The translations under genes and the position numbers were made by a program. Source: Firmicutes bacterium ASF500 (GTDB taxonomy: Bacteria > Bacillota > Clostridia > Oscillospirales > Oscillospiraceae). From it: a stretch of DNA of 64,000 nt. The stretch is from NCBI GenBank assembly GCA_000492175.2, contig CP097573.1, positions 1,612,001 to 1,676,000 of the forward strand, in the 5' to 3' direction. Shown one piece after another: positions 24,553-32,990 of this stretch; position 1 is the first letter of the stretch, and every line of letters starts with the position of its first letter. Under the pieces are notes generated by a model. It had not been told where the DNA came from, made no database searches, and saw only the letters and a list, made by a program, of their open reading frames with translations.

Positions 24553-25769
24553 GCTATGTGATCCAAGCGGTTCTGAGCAACCCCCGACGTCCGGAATGCG
24601 ATCAGATCACGATCCCCTTCCCCATTCCCGTTGATCAGTACGATAAGACCATTGAGATGCTCCAGGCAATTGACCTGGGCTTTTCCGTGAATCGGGACTG
24701 CACTGTGGATGAAGTGAACAGCCGGTACAACGTGCTGAACACCCTGGTGGGTACATTGGTCAACATCGACCAGCTGGACTATCTGGCGAAACGGCTGGAC
24801 GGCTTCTGCTCCGGCGAGGTCAGCCAGTTTGAGGCTATGGCCTACAAGCTGGGGTTGAACGACATTACGGACATAATCAACCTGACATACTGCTGCCAGC
24901 AGGCCACGGTCATCACCGACTTCTCTGATTTAGAGGCCGTAGGGCGCAGCCATTTTATGAATCTGAATGGCGGCGTCGCCACGATGGAGGAACTGGAAAA
25001 CCTGGACGGCGTCGAAACTGCCTGTCTGCTGATTGATGGCGGCGGAGGAGTCATCACCCCTTACGGCGTAATCTACGACAACGGCATGGTGTTGGAACAG
25101 CAGTACAATGGACATCAGTTCCCCGCATATCCCTATGACAGCTGTTTCATGGTACTGGAGATTACGCCGAAATGTGGTCTGTCAGAGGGGAAAAATCCGG
25201 AATACCTGTACCTCCCCGCAGCAGAACACCAAATTGAAAGAACCCTGCTCCGGGTTGGTATCACCGGGCTGCATGACGCTCAGGTACGCATCAACTGGGA
25301 TGAAGTGCCGGAAAAAGTGGCGGATGCATTGGAGTTAGACCACCTGAGCGGCGATGATCTCCCGGCCCTGAACCGGATGTGCCAGGCGATTCAGACGCTG
25401 ACTGAGGCGGATATGGAGAAGCTGAACGCGGTGGTCTTGATGACGGAACCGGGCGACATGATGGCGATCCGCCGACTGGCGGAGAATCTGGATCAGTTTG
25501 ATTTTGTTCCCGGCATTCAGACCCCGGAGGAATATGGCAGATACATGATCCGGGAATCTGGCCGCTTTGAGTTTGACGAAAATTTGGAGGGCTTTTACAA
25601 CTACAGGCAGTATGGTGAACAGCAGATCCAGCAGGAAGGCGGGCAGTTCAACGAATGCGGCTATGTGGCCTACCATGGCACAATGCCGCTGGAGGAACTG
25701 ATGATGGAGGCCCCCGCAGAGAAGCATCAGCGGGAACAGGGACTCCAGATGGGAGGGCTGACGCAATGA
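24549..25769 (+). CDS. ArdA-like antirestriction protein
   Basis: 406 residues. The C-terminal segment YGRYMIRESGRFEFDENLEGFYNYRQYGEQQIQQ and the GYVAYHG block resemble ArdA, the DNA-mimic antirestriction protein of conjugative elements that blocks type I restriction enzymes. The protein is very acidic overall, as expected for a DNA mimic. The N-terminal half (with NLTYCCQQATVI) is the extended version found in Clostridia elements. Translationally coupled to the genes before and after. Specific target not inferable. Confidence 0.65.
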   Translation: MSYVIQAVLSNPRRPECDQITIPFPIPVDQYDKTIEMLQAIDLGFSVNRDCTVDEVNSRYNVLNTLVGTLVNIDQLDYLAKRLDGFCSGEVSQFEAMAYKLGLNDITDIINLTYCCQQATVITDFSDLEAVGRSHFMNLNGGVATMEELENLDGVETACLLIDGGGGVITPYGVIYDNGMVLEQQYNGHQFPAYPYDSCFMVLEITPKCGLSEGKNPEYLYLPAAEHQIERTLLRVGITGLHDAQVRINWDEVPEKVADALELDHLSGDDLPALNRMCQAIQTLTEADMEKLNAVVLMTEPGDMMAIRRLAENLDQFDFVPGIQTPEEYGRYMIRESGRFEFDENLEGFYNYRQYGEQQIQQEGGQFNECGYVAYHGTMPLEELMMEAPAEKHQREQGLQMGGLTQ

Positions 25770-26887
25770 TTCTTTACCTGGAGTGCCGGAGTTACGGTAT
25801 TTCACTCGATATCCCCACTACCCGTGATGAGGCGGCAAGCACGATCTTTAGCCTGATCGCAGGCTTTGAGGATGAGCCTGCGGAAATCAGCATCAGCGGT
25901 GTGAACAGCCCCATTCCCAATCTCTATCCGTATATCCAGCACGCCGATCTGGAGAGCGGGGCTGACATTGAGAAGCTGAACACCCTGGACGCCAGAATCA
26001 ACGGTATGACCCAGGAGGAACAGCGCCTCTTTTCCGGGGCGTTGGAATTGGAATGTACCGGTGATCTGGACTTTGCGGTTCATGTCGCAAACAGCCTGGA
26101 CCGTTATGAGATATTCCCCAAAATCAAGACAGACGAGGATCTGGGCCGTTTTCTGGTGGATACCGCGTTTATAACTGGAAAATTCCGATTTCCGGAGGAG
26201 GCCCGGCCCTATCTGGACTACGCCAGGATCGGTGCGGAGCAGCGGGACACTCTTGGGGGTGCATACACGGCCCATGGTTTTGTCAAACGCCGGGAGGAAG
26301 CGCCGGTGCAGGAGGAGACACCAAAAGCCATGCTTTTGACACTCACAGCCTCAGAACAGAGTTATCCCCTTGTCCTCCCCGCCTCCGAGAGGCAGCTGGA
26401 ACACGCAAAGAAGTCCCTGGGAATCGAGGACTTCGCTCAAGCGGTGATTGCCAACGCGGAATATACGGCGCCTTATTTGAATCAGCTGATCCCTATGGAC
26501 AGTATCACTGTAGAGGATGCCAATGAGATGGCGCTCTGTCTCCAGCGCCTTAAAAAAGACGGCGAGATCATGAAATACTGCGCCGCTCTGGAAGTGGAGG
26601 AACCGTCCACCTTCACCGAGGCTCTTGATATGGCCATCGACATCGATGACTATGAGCTGATCTCCGACAGCGAACGGGAGTATGGCCGTCAGGCCCTGCG
26701 CCGCATGGGAGCAAATGGTGAAGTTCTGGAGGCCATAGAGGGCCATACCGATTTTGACCAGCTGGGCAGCGAGATGATGGAGGAGGACGGCGTCCGGCGG
26801 ACGGGATTCGGCCTGGTGCGGCGTCTGGGCACCCCCTTTCCCCCCGTGCCGGAGCCGGACCAGCAGATGGGAGGTTTATCATGCTAA
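25766..26887 (+). CDS. Second ArdA-like acidic protein
   Basis: 373 residues from the ATG at 25766, which overlaps the previous stop (ATGA). Highly acidic; shares with its neighbour repeated helical ArdA-like blocks, e.g. NTLDARINGMTQEEQRLFSG and a region ending with EEDGVRRTGFGLVRRL. The family contains tandem ArdA-type modules; antirestriction function is inferred. The next gene start overlaps its stop, so four genes from 24351 to 27081 form one translationally coupled unit. Confidence 0.6.
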   Translation: MILYLECRSYGISLDIPTTRDEAASTIFSLIAGFEDEPAEISISGVNSPIPNLYPYIQHADLESGADIEKLNTLDARINGMTQEEQRLFSGALELECTGDLDFAVHVANSLDRYEIFPKIKTDEDLGRFLVDTAFITGKFRFPEEARPYLDYARIGAEQRDTLGGAYTAHGFVKRREEAPVQEETPKAMLLTLTASEQSYPLVLPASERQLEHAKKSLGIEDFAQAVIANAEYTAPYLNQLIPMDSITVEDANEMALCLQRLKKDGEIMKYCAALEVEEPSTFTEALDMAIDIDDYELISDSEREYGRQALRRMGANGEVLEAIEGHTDFDQLGSEMMEEDGVRRTGFGLVRRLGTPFPPVPEPDQQMGGLSC

Positions 26888-27081
26888 AGCTGAATGTATC
26901 CAGCGGCAGGGTACTTGAACAGTTGGAACTGCCGGTACCGCTGGATGAATTCAAACGGAAAGTTGATGAAATCCGTGCGGCGGGCCTGCCGAATGCAGTG
27001 CCCTCAATTTATAATGCGTCCAGCCCCGTTCCCGCACTCAACTGGCATGGGTCAATTCCTGTGTCAAAGGGTAAATTTTGA
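26881..27081 (+). CDS. Truncated third ArdA-type protein (N-terminal fragment)
   Basis: 66 residues. The start LKLNVSSGRVLEQLELP followed by DEFKRKVDEIRAAG and PVPALNWH reads like the N-terminal module of the same family as its neighbours. After LNWH the sequence changes to GSIPVSKGKF and stops, while relatives continue for hundreds of residues. I infer a truncation near 27050, the junction with the metal-homeostasis island. A hairpin with T-rich tail follows (27088-27127). Confidence 0.5.
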   Translation: MLKLNVSSGRVLEQLELPVPLDEFKRKVDEIRAAGLPNAVPSIYNASSPVPALNWHGSIPVSKGKF

Positions 27082-27125
27082 GCGTTCAGGCGGCGTTGCT
27101 TCAATGGAGGCAGCACCGCCTGCTT

Positions 27126-27806
27126 TTATTTCCGACAGACAAAACAGGCCATAGCCTCCACGGTTTCCACCGTCACCTGCTCGTACTGAGCCTCCAGCCG
27201 CTTCCGCAGGCTACTCGCCGTCTCATAGGGTGGCGTGAAAAATCCTTTGGGTGTGTAGAGCTTGTCAACGAACCAATCCGTGCGGCGGTTTTCATCTTTC
27301 ACATAAAAGCAACCGCAGAATGTCCCACCGGGGCAAAGAACACGATAAATTTCTCGGTATGCAGCTTCTTTGTCAGGGAAAGCGTGGAACCCATTGAGGG
27401 ACAGCACCAGGTCAAATACGCTGTCCCCAAACGGCAGAGCGCCCACATCTCCCTGCTGGAAGATCACATTTTTTAGCCCCGTCGCCTCCGCACGCCGCTG
27501 GGCGGTGGCCATCATATCCGGGGAATAGTCCAGACAGGTAATGTCAGCCTGGGGCAGCGTCTTATAGACAGGCATGGTTAGCACCCCTGTTCCCACCGGA
27601 ACCTCCAGCAATTTGCCAGAGAACCCGTCCGGGATGCGGTCAAGGGCCTTTTCCAGATAGCGGGTATTCTTCTCCTGCCCCATGTTCCACACCAGTCCGC
27701 ATACCACCCGCCCCGGCAAAGTGGAGCAGGTAATCATGCCATCATAAAAGGTTGCCTCGTTGCCCAGGGAACGGTAGGCGTTTTGAATTTCATTATGACG
27801 GCTCAT
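27126..27806 (-). CDS. Class I SAM-dependent methyltransferase
   Basis: 226 residues. SAM motifs: LLEVPVGTGVLTMPVY (motif I), ITCLDYSPDMM (motif II Asp), FQQGDVGALPFGDSVFDLVLSLNGFHAFPD and the LCPGGTF post-motif loop. UbiE/Methyltransf_11 type. Last gene of a probable operon with the HMA protein (4-base overlap), ZIP transporter and another methyltransferase. Substrate unknown; the setting suggests a small molecule linked to metal handling, which is inference. Confidence 0.75.
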   Translation of the reverse strand: MSRHNEIQNAYRSLGNEATFYDGMITCSTLPGRVVCGLVWNMGQEKNTRYLEKALDRIPDGFSGKLLEVPVGTGVLTMPVYKTLPQADITCLDYSPDMMATAQRRAEATGLKNVIFQQGDVGALPFGDSVFDLVLSLNGFHAFPDKEAAYREIYRVLCPGGTFCGCFYVKDENRRTDWFVDKLYTPKGFFTPPYETASSLRKRLEAQYEQVTVETVEAMACFVCRK

Positions 27807-28051
27807 CTGTGAAACAGTCCCTTCTTCTCGTAAGGCTCCTTAGATACTGCTTTGACCTCATAGCCCGTAGCGCCGATGGCGGAGCGCAGATCGGCCTCGT
27901 CAATGTCGTTTTCCGTGAGGATCACAGTCTGCCCTTTGCTGTGGAAGGATGTGACCTTCTTCACCGGGAACGCCTTACGGACAGCATCATTCACATGGGC
28001 CTCGCACATCCCGCACATCATTCTATCTACTTGTACCGTAATTTTCAGCAT
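27803..28051 (-). CDS. Heavy-metal-associated (HMA) domain protein, CopZ-like
   Basis: 82 residues from the ATG at 28051 (AAGGAG nine bases upstream). Fold of an HMA metallochaperone with the metal-binding CxxC in RMMCGMCEAHVNDAVRK and a hydrophobic core typical of the beta-alpha-beta-beta-alpha-beta fold. An extended His/Lys-rich tail (KKGLFHR) follows. Binds a soft or transition metal ion; probably delivers it to a transporter. Sits between the ZIP transporter and a methyltransferase in the same operon. Confidence 0.8.
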   Translation of the reverse strand: MLKITVQVDRMMCGMCEAHVNDAVRKAFPVKKVTSFHSKGQTVILTENDIDEADLRSAIGATGYEVKAVSKEPYEKKGLFHR

Positions 28052-28067
28052 GACAATAAACTCCTTT

Positions 28068-28850
28068 TTAGCCCAGCGCCACATCCAGCGCCAGCATGAT
28101 GGTAAAACCCGCCGCGAAGAACAGCGTCCCCAGGTTAGAGTGTTCTCCGGCGGATGCCTCCGGGATCAGTTGCTCCACTACTACATAGATCATCGCTCCC
28201 GCCGCAAAACCGAGCAGATAAGGCAGAGCGGGCAGGATCAGTCCTGCCGCCAGCATGGTCAGGATCGCTGCCAGAGGCTCCACGATACCGGAGAGAACGC
28301 CATATAGGAAAGCGCGTCCTTTTCCCACACCCTCCGCCCGGAGGGGCATGGAGATGATCGCCCCCTCCGGGAAATTCTGAATGGCGATGCCGATGGACAG
28401 AGCCATCGTTGCAGTGGCGGTGATGGTATCGCTCCCAGCCATCCAACCCGCCAGCACCACGCCCACCGCCATCCCCTCCGGGATGTTGTGGAGGGTGACG
28501 GCCAGTACCAGCATGGTGGTCCGTTTTAAGCGGGTGTGGGGTCCTTCCGGCTGACTGCTGTTCCGGTGCAGATGGGGGACCGTCCTGTCCAGTACCAGCA
28601 GGAACAGGATACCCAGCCAGAACCCCACAACTGCCGGAAAAAAGGCCCATTGGCCCATATCCTCCGCCTGTTCCATGGCGGGAACCAGCAGGCTCCAGAT
28701 CGATGCCGCCACCATGACACCCGCCGCAAAGCCGGTCAAGGCCCGCTGGACCAGCAGATTCATTCCTCTTTTTAAGAAGAACACGCATCCTGCTCCCAAT
28801 GAAGTTCCCAGGAAGGGAAGGAACAGTTCAAGGACTGCATTTCGTGTCAT
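28068..28850 (-). CDS. ZIP-family divalent metal transporter
   Basis: 260 residues from the ATG at 28850, which overlaps the previous stop. Eight hydrophobic segments. The ZIP signature helices are TLHNIPEGMAVGV (His, Asn, Glu metal site) and IGIAIQNFPEGAIIS. A short His-containing loop (VPHLHRNSS) lies between helices 3 and 4. Imports Zn, Fe or Mn. Co-transcribed with a DtxR regulator, HMA protein and two methyltransferases. Confidence 0.88.
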   Translation of the reverse strand: MTRNAVLELFLPFLGTSLGAGCVFFLKRGMNLLVQRALTGFAAGVMVAASIWSLLVPAMEQAEDMGQWAFFPAVVGFWLGILFLLVLDRTVPHLHRNSSQPEGPHTRLKRTTMLVLAVTLHNIPEGMAVGVVLAGWMAGSDTITATATMALSIGIAIQNFPEGAIISMPLRAEGVGKGRAFLYGVLSGIVEPLAAILTMLAAGLILPALPYLLGFAAGAMIYVVVEQLIPEASAGEHSNLGTLFFAAGFTIMLALDVALG

Positions 28851-29467
28851 TTCTTCACACTTGCCTCCAAATAACACAGCGGCGCAAGGCTCCCGCCAAG
28901 CAGGGCTGCTTGTCTGATTTGAAAATTATGCTCCGAAACGAACCGTTCAAACCCTTCCGCTGTCCATTTGGAATAGACCTTGAATCCTGCCAGGGTCAGC
29001 AGCCGCGCCCTCAAACGGAACCCCGCGCCCCTTCCATGCACAAAGGTTGGAGCGAACAAAGCCCCTCCCGGCTTCAGCACTCGCCTGATCTCCGCCAGCG
29101 CCAGCTCCGGGCGGGGCATGATGTGCAGAGCGTTGGAGATTACCACGGCGTCAAAGCTGTCCGGCGCGTAGGGCAGGGCCGTGGCATCCTGAACGGAGAA
29201 ATGCAGACGGCTGGAGCGGGGCTGTTTCCTGGCCTCCGCGATCATATTTTCAGAGAAATCCGTGGCCTCCCACAGACGGACACGCCCCGCCAGCCGGAAG
29301 GAGAGCTGCCCGCTGCCACAGGCCAGCTCCAGCACATTCATCTCCCTGGTCAGGCCGGGACGTATCCTCTCACAGATCGCATCATAGAGTTTCCCGCTGT
29401 GTTTCATGAGCGGCCTATAGGATTTTGCTGTCCTCTGCCAAAATTCTTTGTTGTCTCCCGCTTTCAT
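28847..29467 (-). CDS. Class I SAM-dependent methyltransferase
   Basis: 206 residues. Motif I NVLELACGSGQLSFRLA, DFSENMIAEA, VQDATALPYAPDSFDAVVISNALHIMPRPE and the VLKPGGAL loop identify a UbiE-like methyltransferase. The C-terminal region (GFKVYSKWTAEGFERFV) is the substrate part. Lies between a DtxR regulator (24-base gap) and the ZIP transporter (overlap). A second, different methyltransferase is at the end of the same operon. Confidence 0.75.
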   Translation of the reverse strand: MKAGDNKEFWQRTAKSYRPLMKHSGKLYDAICERIRPGLTREMNVLELACGSGQLSFRLAGRVRLWEATDFSENMIAEARKQPRSSRLHFSVQDATALPYAPDSFDAVVISNALHIMPRPELALAEIRRVLKPGGALFAPTFVHGRGAGFRLRARLLTLAGFKVYSKWTAEGFERFVSEHNFQIRQAALLGGSLAPLCYLEASVKK

Positions 29468-29491
29468 GGATCGTTTCTCCCTTATCCCAGG

Positions 29492-29857
29492 TCATACTCT
29501 GCCCGCCAGCCGTCTCCGGCAATGCTCCGGCAGATTCACCGCCATCGTGCGCACAAAGTCCCGTGTTTCTTCCTCGGTCAAATCAAACCCCATTGCCGGA
29601 AGCCGTTCACGAATCAGCTCGATACACTGGAGCATATCCTTTGCCAGCAGAAAGCCGGTATCTGTCAGGTAGATTTTTCCGTATTTCTCCCGCACCAGGA
29701 GGTTCATATCCATCAGAGTCGCCATCATTTTCGTGACAGAGGCTTTCGAGCAGTTCAAAGCCTTTGCCACGGCCTGCGTCCCCACGTCTGGAGTGCTTTT
29801 GCCCAATTCGTAGATCGCCAGCAGATAGCGAAGATGGGCTTCCCGTAATTCTGCCAT
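29492..29857 (-). CDS. DtxR/MntR-family metal-dependent regulator
   Basis: 121 residues from the ATG at 29857 (GAGGGGG upstream); a TTG six codons earlier is less likely. Winged helix with HLRYLLAIYELGKST, VGTQAVAKALNCSKASVTKMMATLMDMNLLVREKYGKIYLTDTG. The dimerisation/metal domain follows (FDLTEEETRDFVRTMAVNLPEHC); it is short and lacks an SH3-like third domain. Probably represses the downstream transporter genes in response to metal. A second DtxR gene lies at 32991. Confidence 0.8.
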   Translation of the reverse strand: MAELREAHLRYLLAIYELGKSTPDVGTQAVAKALNCSKASVTKMMATLMDMNLLVREKYGKIYLTDTGFLLAKDMLQCIELIRERLPAMGFDLTEEETRDFVRTMAVNLPEHCRRRLAGRV

Positions 29858-29943
29858 AGAATGGTTCCCCCTCAAATGAGAGAAGGCATGAGCAGATCCC
29901 GCTGCCCATGCCTCCTCACCGTGTCTTGCAAAATTTGAAGTTT

Positions 29944-30078
29944 TCAGTGACAGCCCTTGCAGTTCCCGCAGTCACCGTTGCAGACTCCACCGGACTTGTG
30001 GGACTTCCACAGGGACCGGACAGCCAGTGCCACAACGCCTGCCAGTACCAGCAGAACGACAATTTCTCCAAGAGTCAT
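29944..30078 (-). CDS. FeoB-associated Cys-rich membrane peptide
   Basis: 44 residues, not long enough for most gene finders. Begins MTLGEIVVLLVLAGVVALAV, a single membrane helix, followed by a basic stretch and CNGDCGNCKGCH with four cysteines. This matches the FeoB-associated Cys-rich membrane protein family (FeoC-like position). It follows feoB by 13 bases and is likely part of the ferrous iron transporter. A hairpin at 29888-29913 separates it from the DtxR gene. Confidence 0.85.
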   Translation of the reverse strand: MTLGEIVVLLVLAGVVALAVRSLWKSHKSGGVCNGDCGNCKGCH

Positions 30079-30091
30079 GTTTCGTTACCCC

Positions 30092-32299
30092 TCACTGTGC
30101 GGCAGCCACAGAGGTCAGCCGCCGGGTACTTTCCTCGCCCTGATAGCCCTTGCGGAACAACAGAAAGAGGATTCCCGCCAGCAATACCAGAGCCACAACC
30201 GTTCCAAGGCCAAATGCCGCTTCTCCGGTAACAAGTCCGCCCAACTGGAAGACAATCAGGCTCACCACATAAGCAAAACCGCACATATAGCCGATGGCGC
30301 CCAGGGTCCATTTTACGTTGTTCATTTCCCGCTTGATGGCGCCCATTGCGGCGAAGCAGGGGGCGCAGAGCAGGTTGAAGATCATAAAGCTGTACGCGGC
30401 CATGGCCCCGAAGTCCGCCCCGATGGCGGCGTAGATGCCGCTGGCATCCTCCATCAAGTCCGCTTCACCGGCGTACTGATAGAGTACACCAAAGGTGTTG
30501 ACCACTTCCTCCTTGGCAATGAGGCCGGTGACCGTGGCCACGGTGGCTTTCCAGGCCATATCGCCCACCCAGCCCAGGGGTGCGAAGATAATGGCAACGC
30601 CGCTGCCGATGGAAGCCAGAAGGGAGCTGTTGTTGTCCTCCACGGCTTGGAATACGCCGTTCTCAAAGCCATAGCCCTGGAGGAACCAGAGAACGATGGA
30701 ACTGAGCAGGATAATGGTCCCCGCCCGTTTGATGAAGGACCAGCCCCGCTCCCAAGTGGCCCGGAGGACGTTAGAGGCGGAGGGCGCGTGGTAGGCGGGC
30801 AGCTCCATGACGAAGGGGGCAGGCTCCCCGGCAAAGGCTTTGAACTTTTTCAGCATGATGCCGGAGATCACCACGGCGGCAATACCGATGAAGAAGGCGG
30901 AGACGGCCACCAGAGCGGACCCGCCGAACACCGCCCCGGCGAACAGGCCGATGATGGGCATCTTAGCCCCGCAGGGGATGAAGCCGGTAGTCATAATGGT
31001 CATTTTCCGGTCCCGGTCCTGCTCGATGGTTCGGGAGGCCATGATGCCGGGGACACCGCAGCCGGTTGCCACCAACATGGGGATGAAGCTCTTGCCGGAT
31101 AGGCCAAAGCGGCGGAAGATGCGGTCCATGATGAAGGCGACACGGGCCATATAGCCCACGTCCTCCAGAATGGCCAGCAGCAGGAACAGCACCAGCATCT
31201 GCGGCACAAAGCCCAGCACCGCGCCAACGCCGGCCACGATGCCGTCCTGGATCAGCCCGTAGAGCCAGCCACCCTCGGCCACGCCCAGAGCGCCCAGAAT
31301 GGTGTCAAATAGGCCGGGGACCATCTCGCCGAAGAGGACATCATTGGCCCAGTCAGTACCCATCGTGCCGATAGAAATGGCCCAGCCGCCCATGGCAATG
31401 GCGTAGATGCAGAACATGACCGCTGCGAAGATAGGCAGAGCCAGAATTCGGTTGGTGACGATCTGGTCGATCTTGTCCGAGACGGACAGGCTGCATTTTG
31501 CCGCCTTTTTCTTCACCGCCTTGGTGACCACAGAGTTGATGTAAGAATACCGCTGATTGGTGATAATAGACTCCGCGTCGTCGTCCAATTCCTTTTCACA
31601 GTCGGCGATGTGCTGTTCCAGATGGGCTTTCAGGTCAGGGCCAAGGGCCAGCTCCTCCAGAACCTTCTCATCCCGCTCAAAAACCTTGATGGCGTACCAG
31701 CGGAGATAGCCCTCCGACACCTTGCCCTGGATGGATTCCTCGATGTGGGCCAGGGCGTGTTCCACGCTGCCCGTGAACACATGGGGCAGTTCCCCGGCCT
31801 GCTTCTTCTGCGCCAGAGCCACGGCCTTTTCCGCTGCCGCCATGCCGCCCTCGCCCTTGAGGGCGCTCATCTCCACTACCTCACAGCCCAGGGCCTCGCC
31901 CAACTTATGGAGGTTGATGGTGTCGCCGTTTTTCCGCACCAAGTCGATCATGTTCACCGCCACTACCACAGGCAGGCCCAGTTCAATCAGTTGGGTGGTA
32001 AGGTAGAGGTTCCGCTCAATGTTAGTACCGTCCACAATGTTGAGGATGGCGTCCGGCTTCTCTTTCACCAGATACGACCGGCTCACCACTTCCTCCAGGG
32101 TGTAAGGGGACAGGGAATAGATGCCGGGCAGGTCCTGGATGACCACATCCTTATGCCCCTTCAGCCTGCCCTCCTTCTTTTCCACGGTAACACCGGGCCA
32201 GTTACCCACGTACTGGCTGGAGCCGGTGAGGGCGTTGAACAGCGTGGTCTTGCCGCAGTTGGGGTTGCCCGCCAGTGCAATCTTGATGTCCATAGTCAT
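30092..32299 (-). CDS. feoB: Ferrous iron transporter FeoB
   Basis: 735 residues, complete. The N-terminal GTPase has G1 GNPNCGKTTLFN, G2-region GNWPGVTVEKKEG, G3 DLPGIYSL, G4 NMID; then a helical GDI domain and the membrane part with Gate motifs and VATGCGVPGIMASR containing the Cys typical of FeoB cores. About eleven membrane helices. Drives GTP-dependent Fe(II) uptake across the inner membrane. Located between two feoA genes and the small Cys-rich partner; a palindromic operator lies 15 bases before the start. Confidence 0.96.
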   Translation of the reverse strand: MTMDIKIALAGNPNCGKTTLFNALTGSSQYVGNWPGVTVEKKEGRLKGHKDVVIQDLPGIYSLSPYTLEEVVSRSYLVKEKPDAILNIVDGTNIERNLYLTTQLIELGLPVVVAVNMIDLVRKNGDTINLHKLGEALGCEVVEMSALKGEGGMAAAEKAVALAQKKQAGELPHVFTGSVEHALAHIEESIQGKVSEGYLRWYAIKVFERDEKVLEELALGPDLKAHLEQHIADCEKELDDDAESIITNQRYSYINSVVTKAVKKKAAKCSLSVSDKIDQIVTNRILALPIFAAVMFCIYAIAMGGWAISIGTMGTDWANDVLFGEMVPGLFDTILGALGVAEGGWLYGLIQDGIVAGVGAVLGFVPQMLVLFLLLAILEDVGYMARVAFIMDRIFRRFGLSGKSFIPMLVATGCGVPGIMASRTIEQDRDRKMTIMTTGFIPCGAKMPIIGLFAGAVFGGSALVAVSAFFIGIAAVVISGIMLKKFKAFAGEPAPFVMELPAYHAPSASNVLRATWERGWSFIKRAGTIILLSSIVLWFLQGYGFENGVFQAVEDNNSSLLASIGSGVAIIFAPLGWVGDMAWKATVATVTGLIAKEEVVNTFGVLYQYAGEADLMEDASGIYAAIGADFGAMAAYSFMIFNLLCAPCFAAMGAIKREMNNVKWTLGAIGYMCGFAYVVSLIVFQLGGLVTGEAAFGLGTVVALVLLAGILFLLFRKGYQGEESTRRLTSVAAAQ

Positions 32300-32313
32300 T
32301 CTCTCCTTTCGAT

Positions 32314-32329
32314 GTTAGCCAAGGCTAAC
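32314..32329 (-). promoter_or_regulatory. Palindromic operator upstream of feoB
   Basis: GTTAG-CCAAGG-CTAAC, a fully symmetrical 16-base palindrome. Matches the architecture of two more copies at 32850-32865 and 32939-32954. Probable binding site of a DtxR-family regulator. Confidence 0.65.
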
Positions 32330-32367
32330 TTATGGCGCAAAGAATAGCGGCTTTCTGCCGCATCAAT

Positions 32368-32589
32368 TTACTGAATCTCGATCATCTCTGCGTCGCCCTT
32401 GCGGACAGACAGCTCGTAGCCCCGGACATTCAACTCCATGGGGTCACCCAGAGGGGCCACCTTGCGCACGAAAATCTCCACGCCTTTGGTGATGCCCATA
32501 TCCATAATCCGGCGCTTCACCGGGCCTTCGCCGTGCAGCTTCACCACGGTCACGGTTTCGCCCACCTTCACATCTTTCAGCGTTTTCAT
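32368..32589 (-). CDS. feoA: FeoA-family protein
   Basis: 73 residues, single SH3-like FeoA domain (VGETVTVVKLHGEGPVKRRI, MDMGITKGVEIFVRKVAPLG, YELSVRKGDAEMIEI). Stimulates FeoB activity or assembly. 68 bases before feoB, 23 bases after the other feoA gene. Confidence 0.93.
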   Translation of the reverse strand: MKTLKDVKVGETVTVVKLHGEGPVKRRIMDMGITKGVEIFVRKVAPLGDPMELNVRGYELSVRKGDAEMIEIQ

Positions 32590-32612
32590 CTTGCTCTCCT
32601 CCTTTTTGATTC

Positions 32613-32825
32613 TTAAATCATAATGCGGTTTGCCATGGTCTTGTCCAGCGCAATTCGGCTGTCCTTCACCTGCACAATCAGGTTCCCTCCGATTTCGCTG
32701 ACCACCGTCACAGCGCTGTCCACCACAAAGCCCAGCTCCGCCAGATGCTGGCGCACATCGTCCTTGCCGGAGATTTTGCGGACCGTGACCGTCTCTCCGG
32801 CCTTTGCCATTGTCAGCGGCATCAT
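32613..32825 (-). CDS. FeoA-family protein (second copy)
   Basis: 70 residues from the ATG at 32825 (GGAGG upstream); the longer frame to 32909 would include the promoter and operator. SH3-like FeoA fold with AGETVTVRKISGKDDVRQHLAELGFVVDSAVTVVSEIGGNLIVQVKDSRIALDKT in order (described by its segments: GKDDVR, LAELGF, DSRIALD). First gene of the feo operon. Confidence 0.88.
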   Translation of the reverse strand: MMPLTMAKAGETVTVRKISGKDDVRQHLAELGFVVDSAVTVVSEIGGNLIVQVKDSRIALDKTMANRIMI

Positions 32826-32849
32826 TTCCTCGCCTCCCTCCGGGGTGCA

Positions 32850-32865
32850 GTTAGTAAACTCTAAC
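32850..32865 (-). promoter_or_regulatory. Palindromic operator in the feo leader
   Basis: GTTAG-TAAACT-CTAAC, same 5-6-5 palindrome as at 32314 and 32939. It lies between the -10 box and the first feoA start, where a bound repressor would block transcription. Confidence 0.65.
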
Positions 32866-32880
32866 CTCAGAATTGGCCTT

Positions 32881-32909
32881 AGTTTACTACTGCTAACCGC
32901 CATTGTCAA
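32881..32909 (-). promoter_or_regulatory. Promoter of the feo operon
   Basis: On the minus strand TTGACA (32904-32909), 17-base spacer, TAAACT (32881-32886). A degenerate operator half-site pattern GTTAGCAGTAGTAAACTAA overlaps the spacer and -10. Confidence 0.7.
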
Positions 32910-32938
32910 GGCCCTTTTCAGAAAAACTTGCTTTTTTA

Positions 32939-32954
32939 GTTAGAATGTGCTAAC
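32939..32954 (+). promoter_or_regulatory. Palindromic operator upstream of the DtxR gene
   Basis: GTTAG-AATGTG-CTAAC, third copy of the 5-6-5 palindrome, 37 bases before the GTG start of the divergent DtxR-family gene. Suggests autoregulation together with feo control. Confidence 0.65.
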
Positions 32955-32990
32955 CTATGCACAGGGATTTATGTGGGAGGAGGAATTTTT

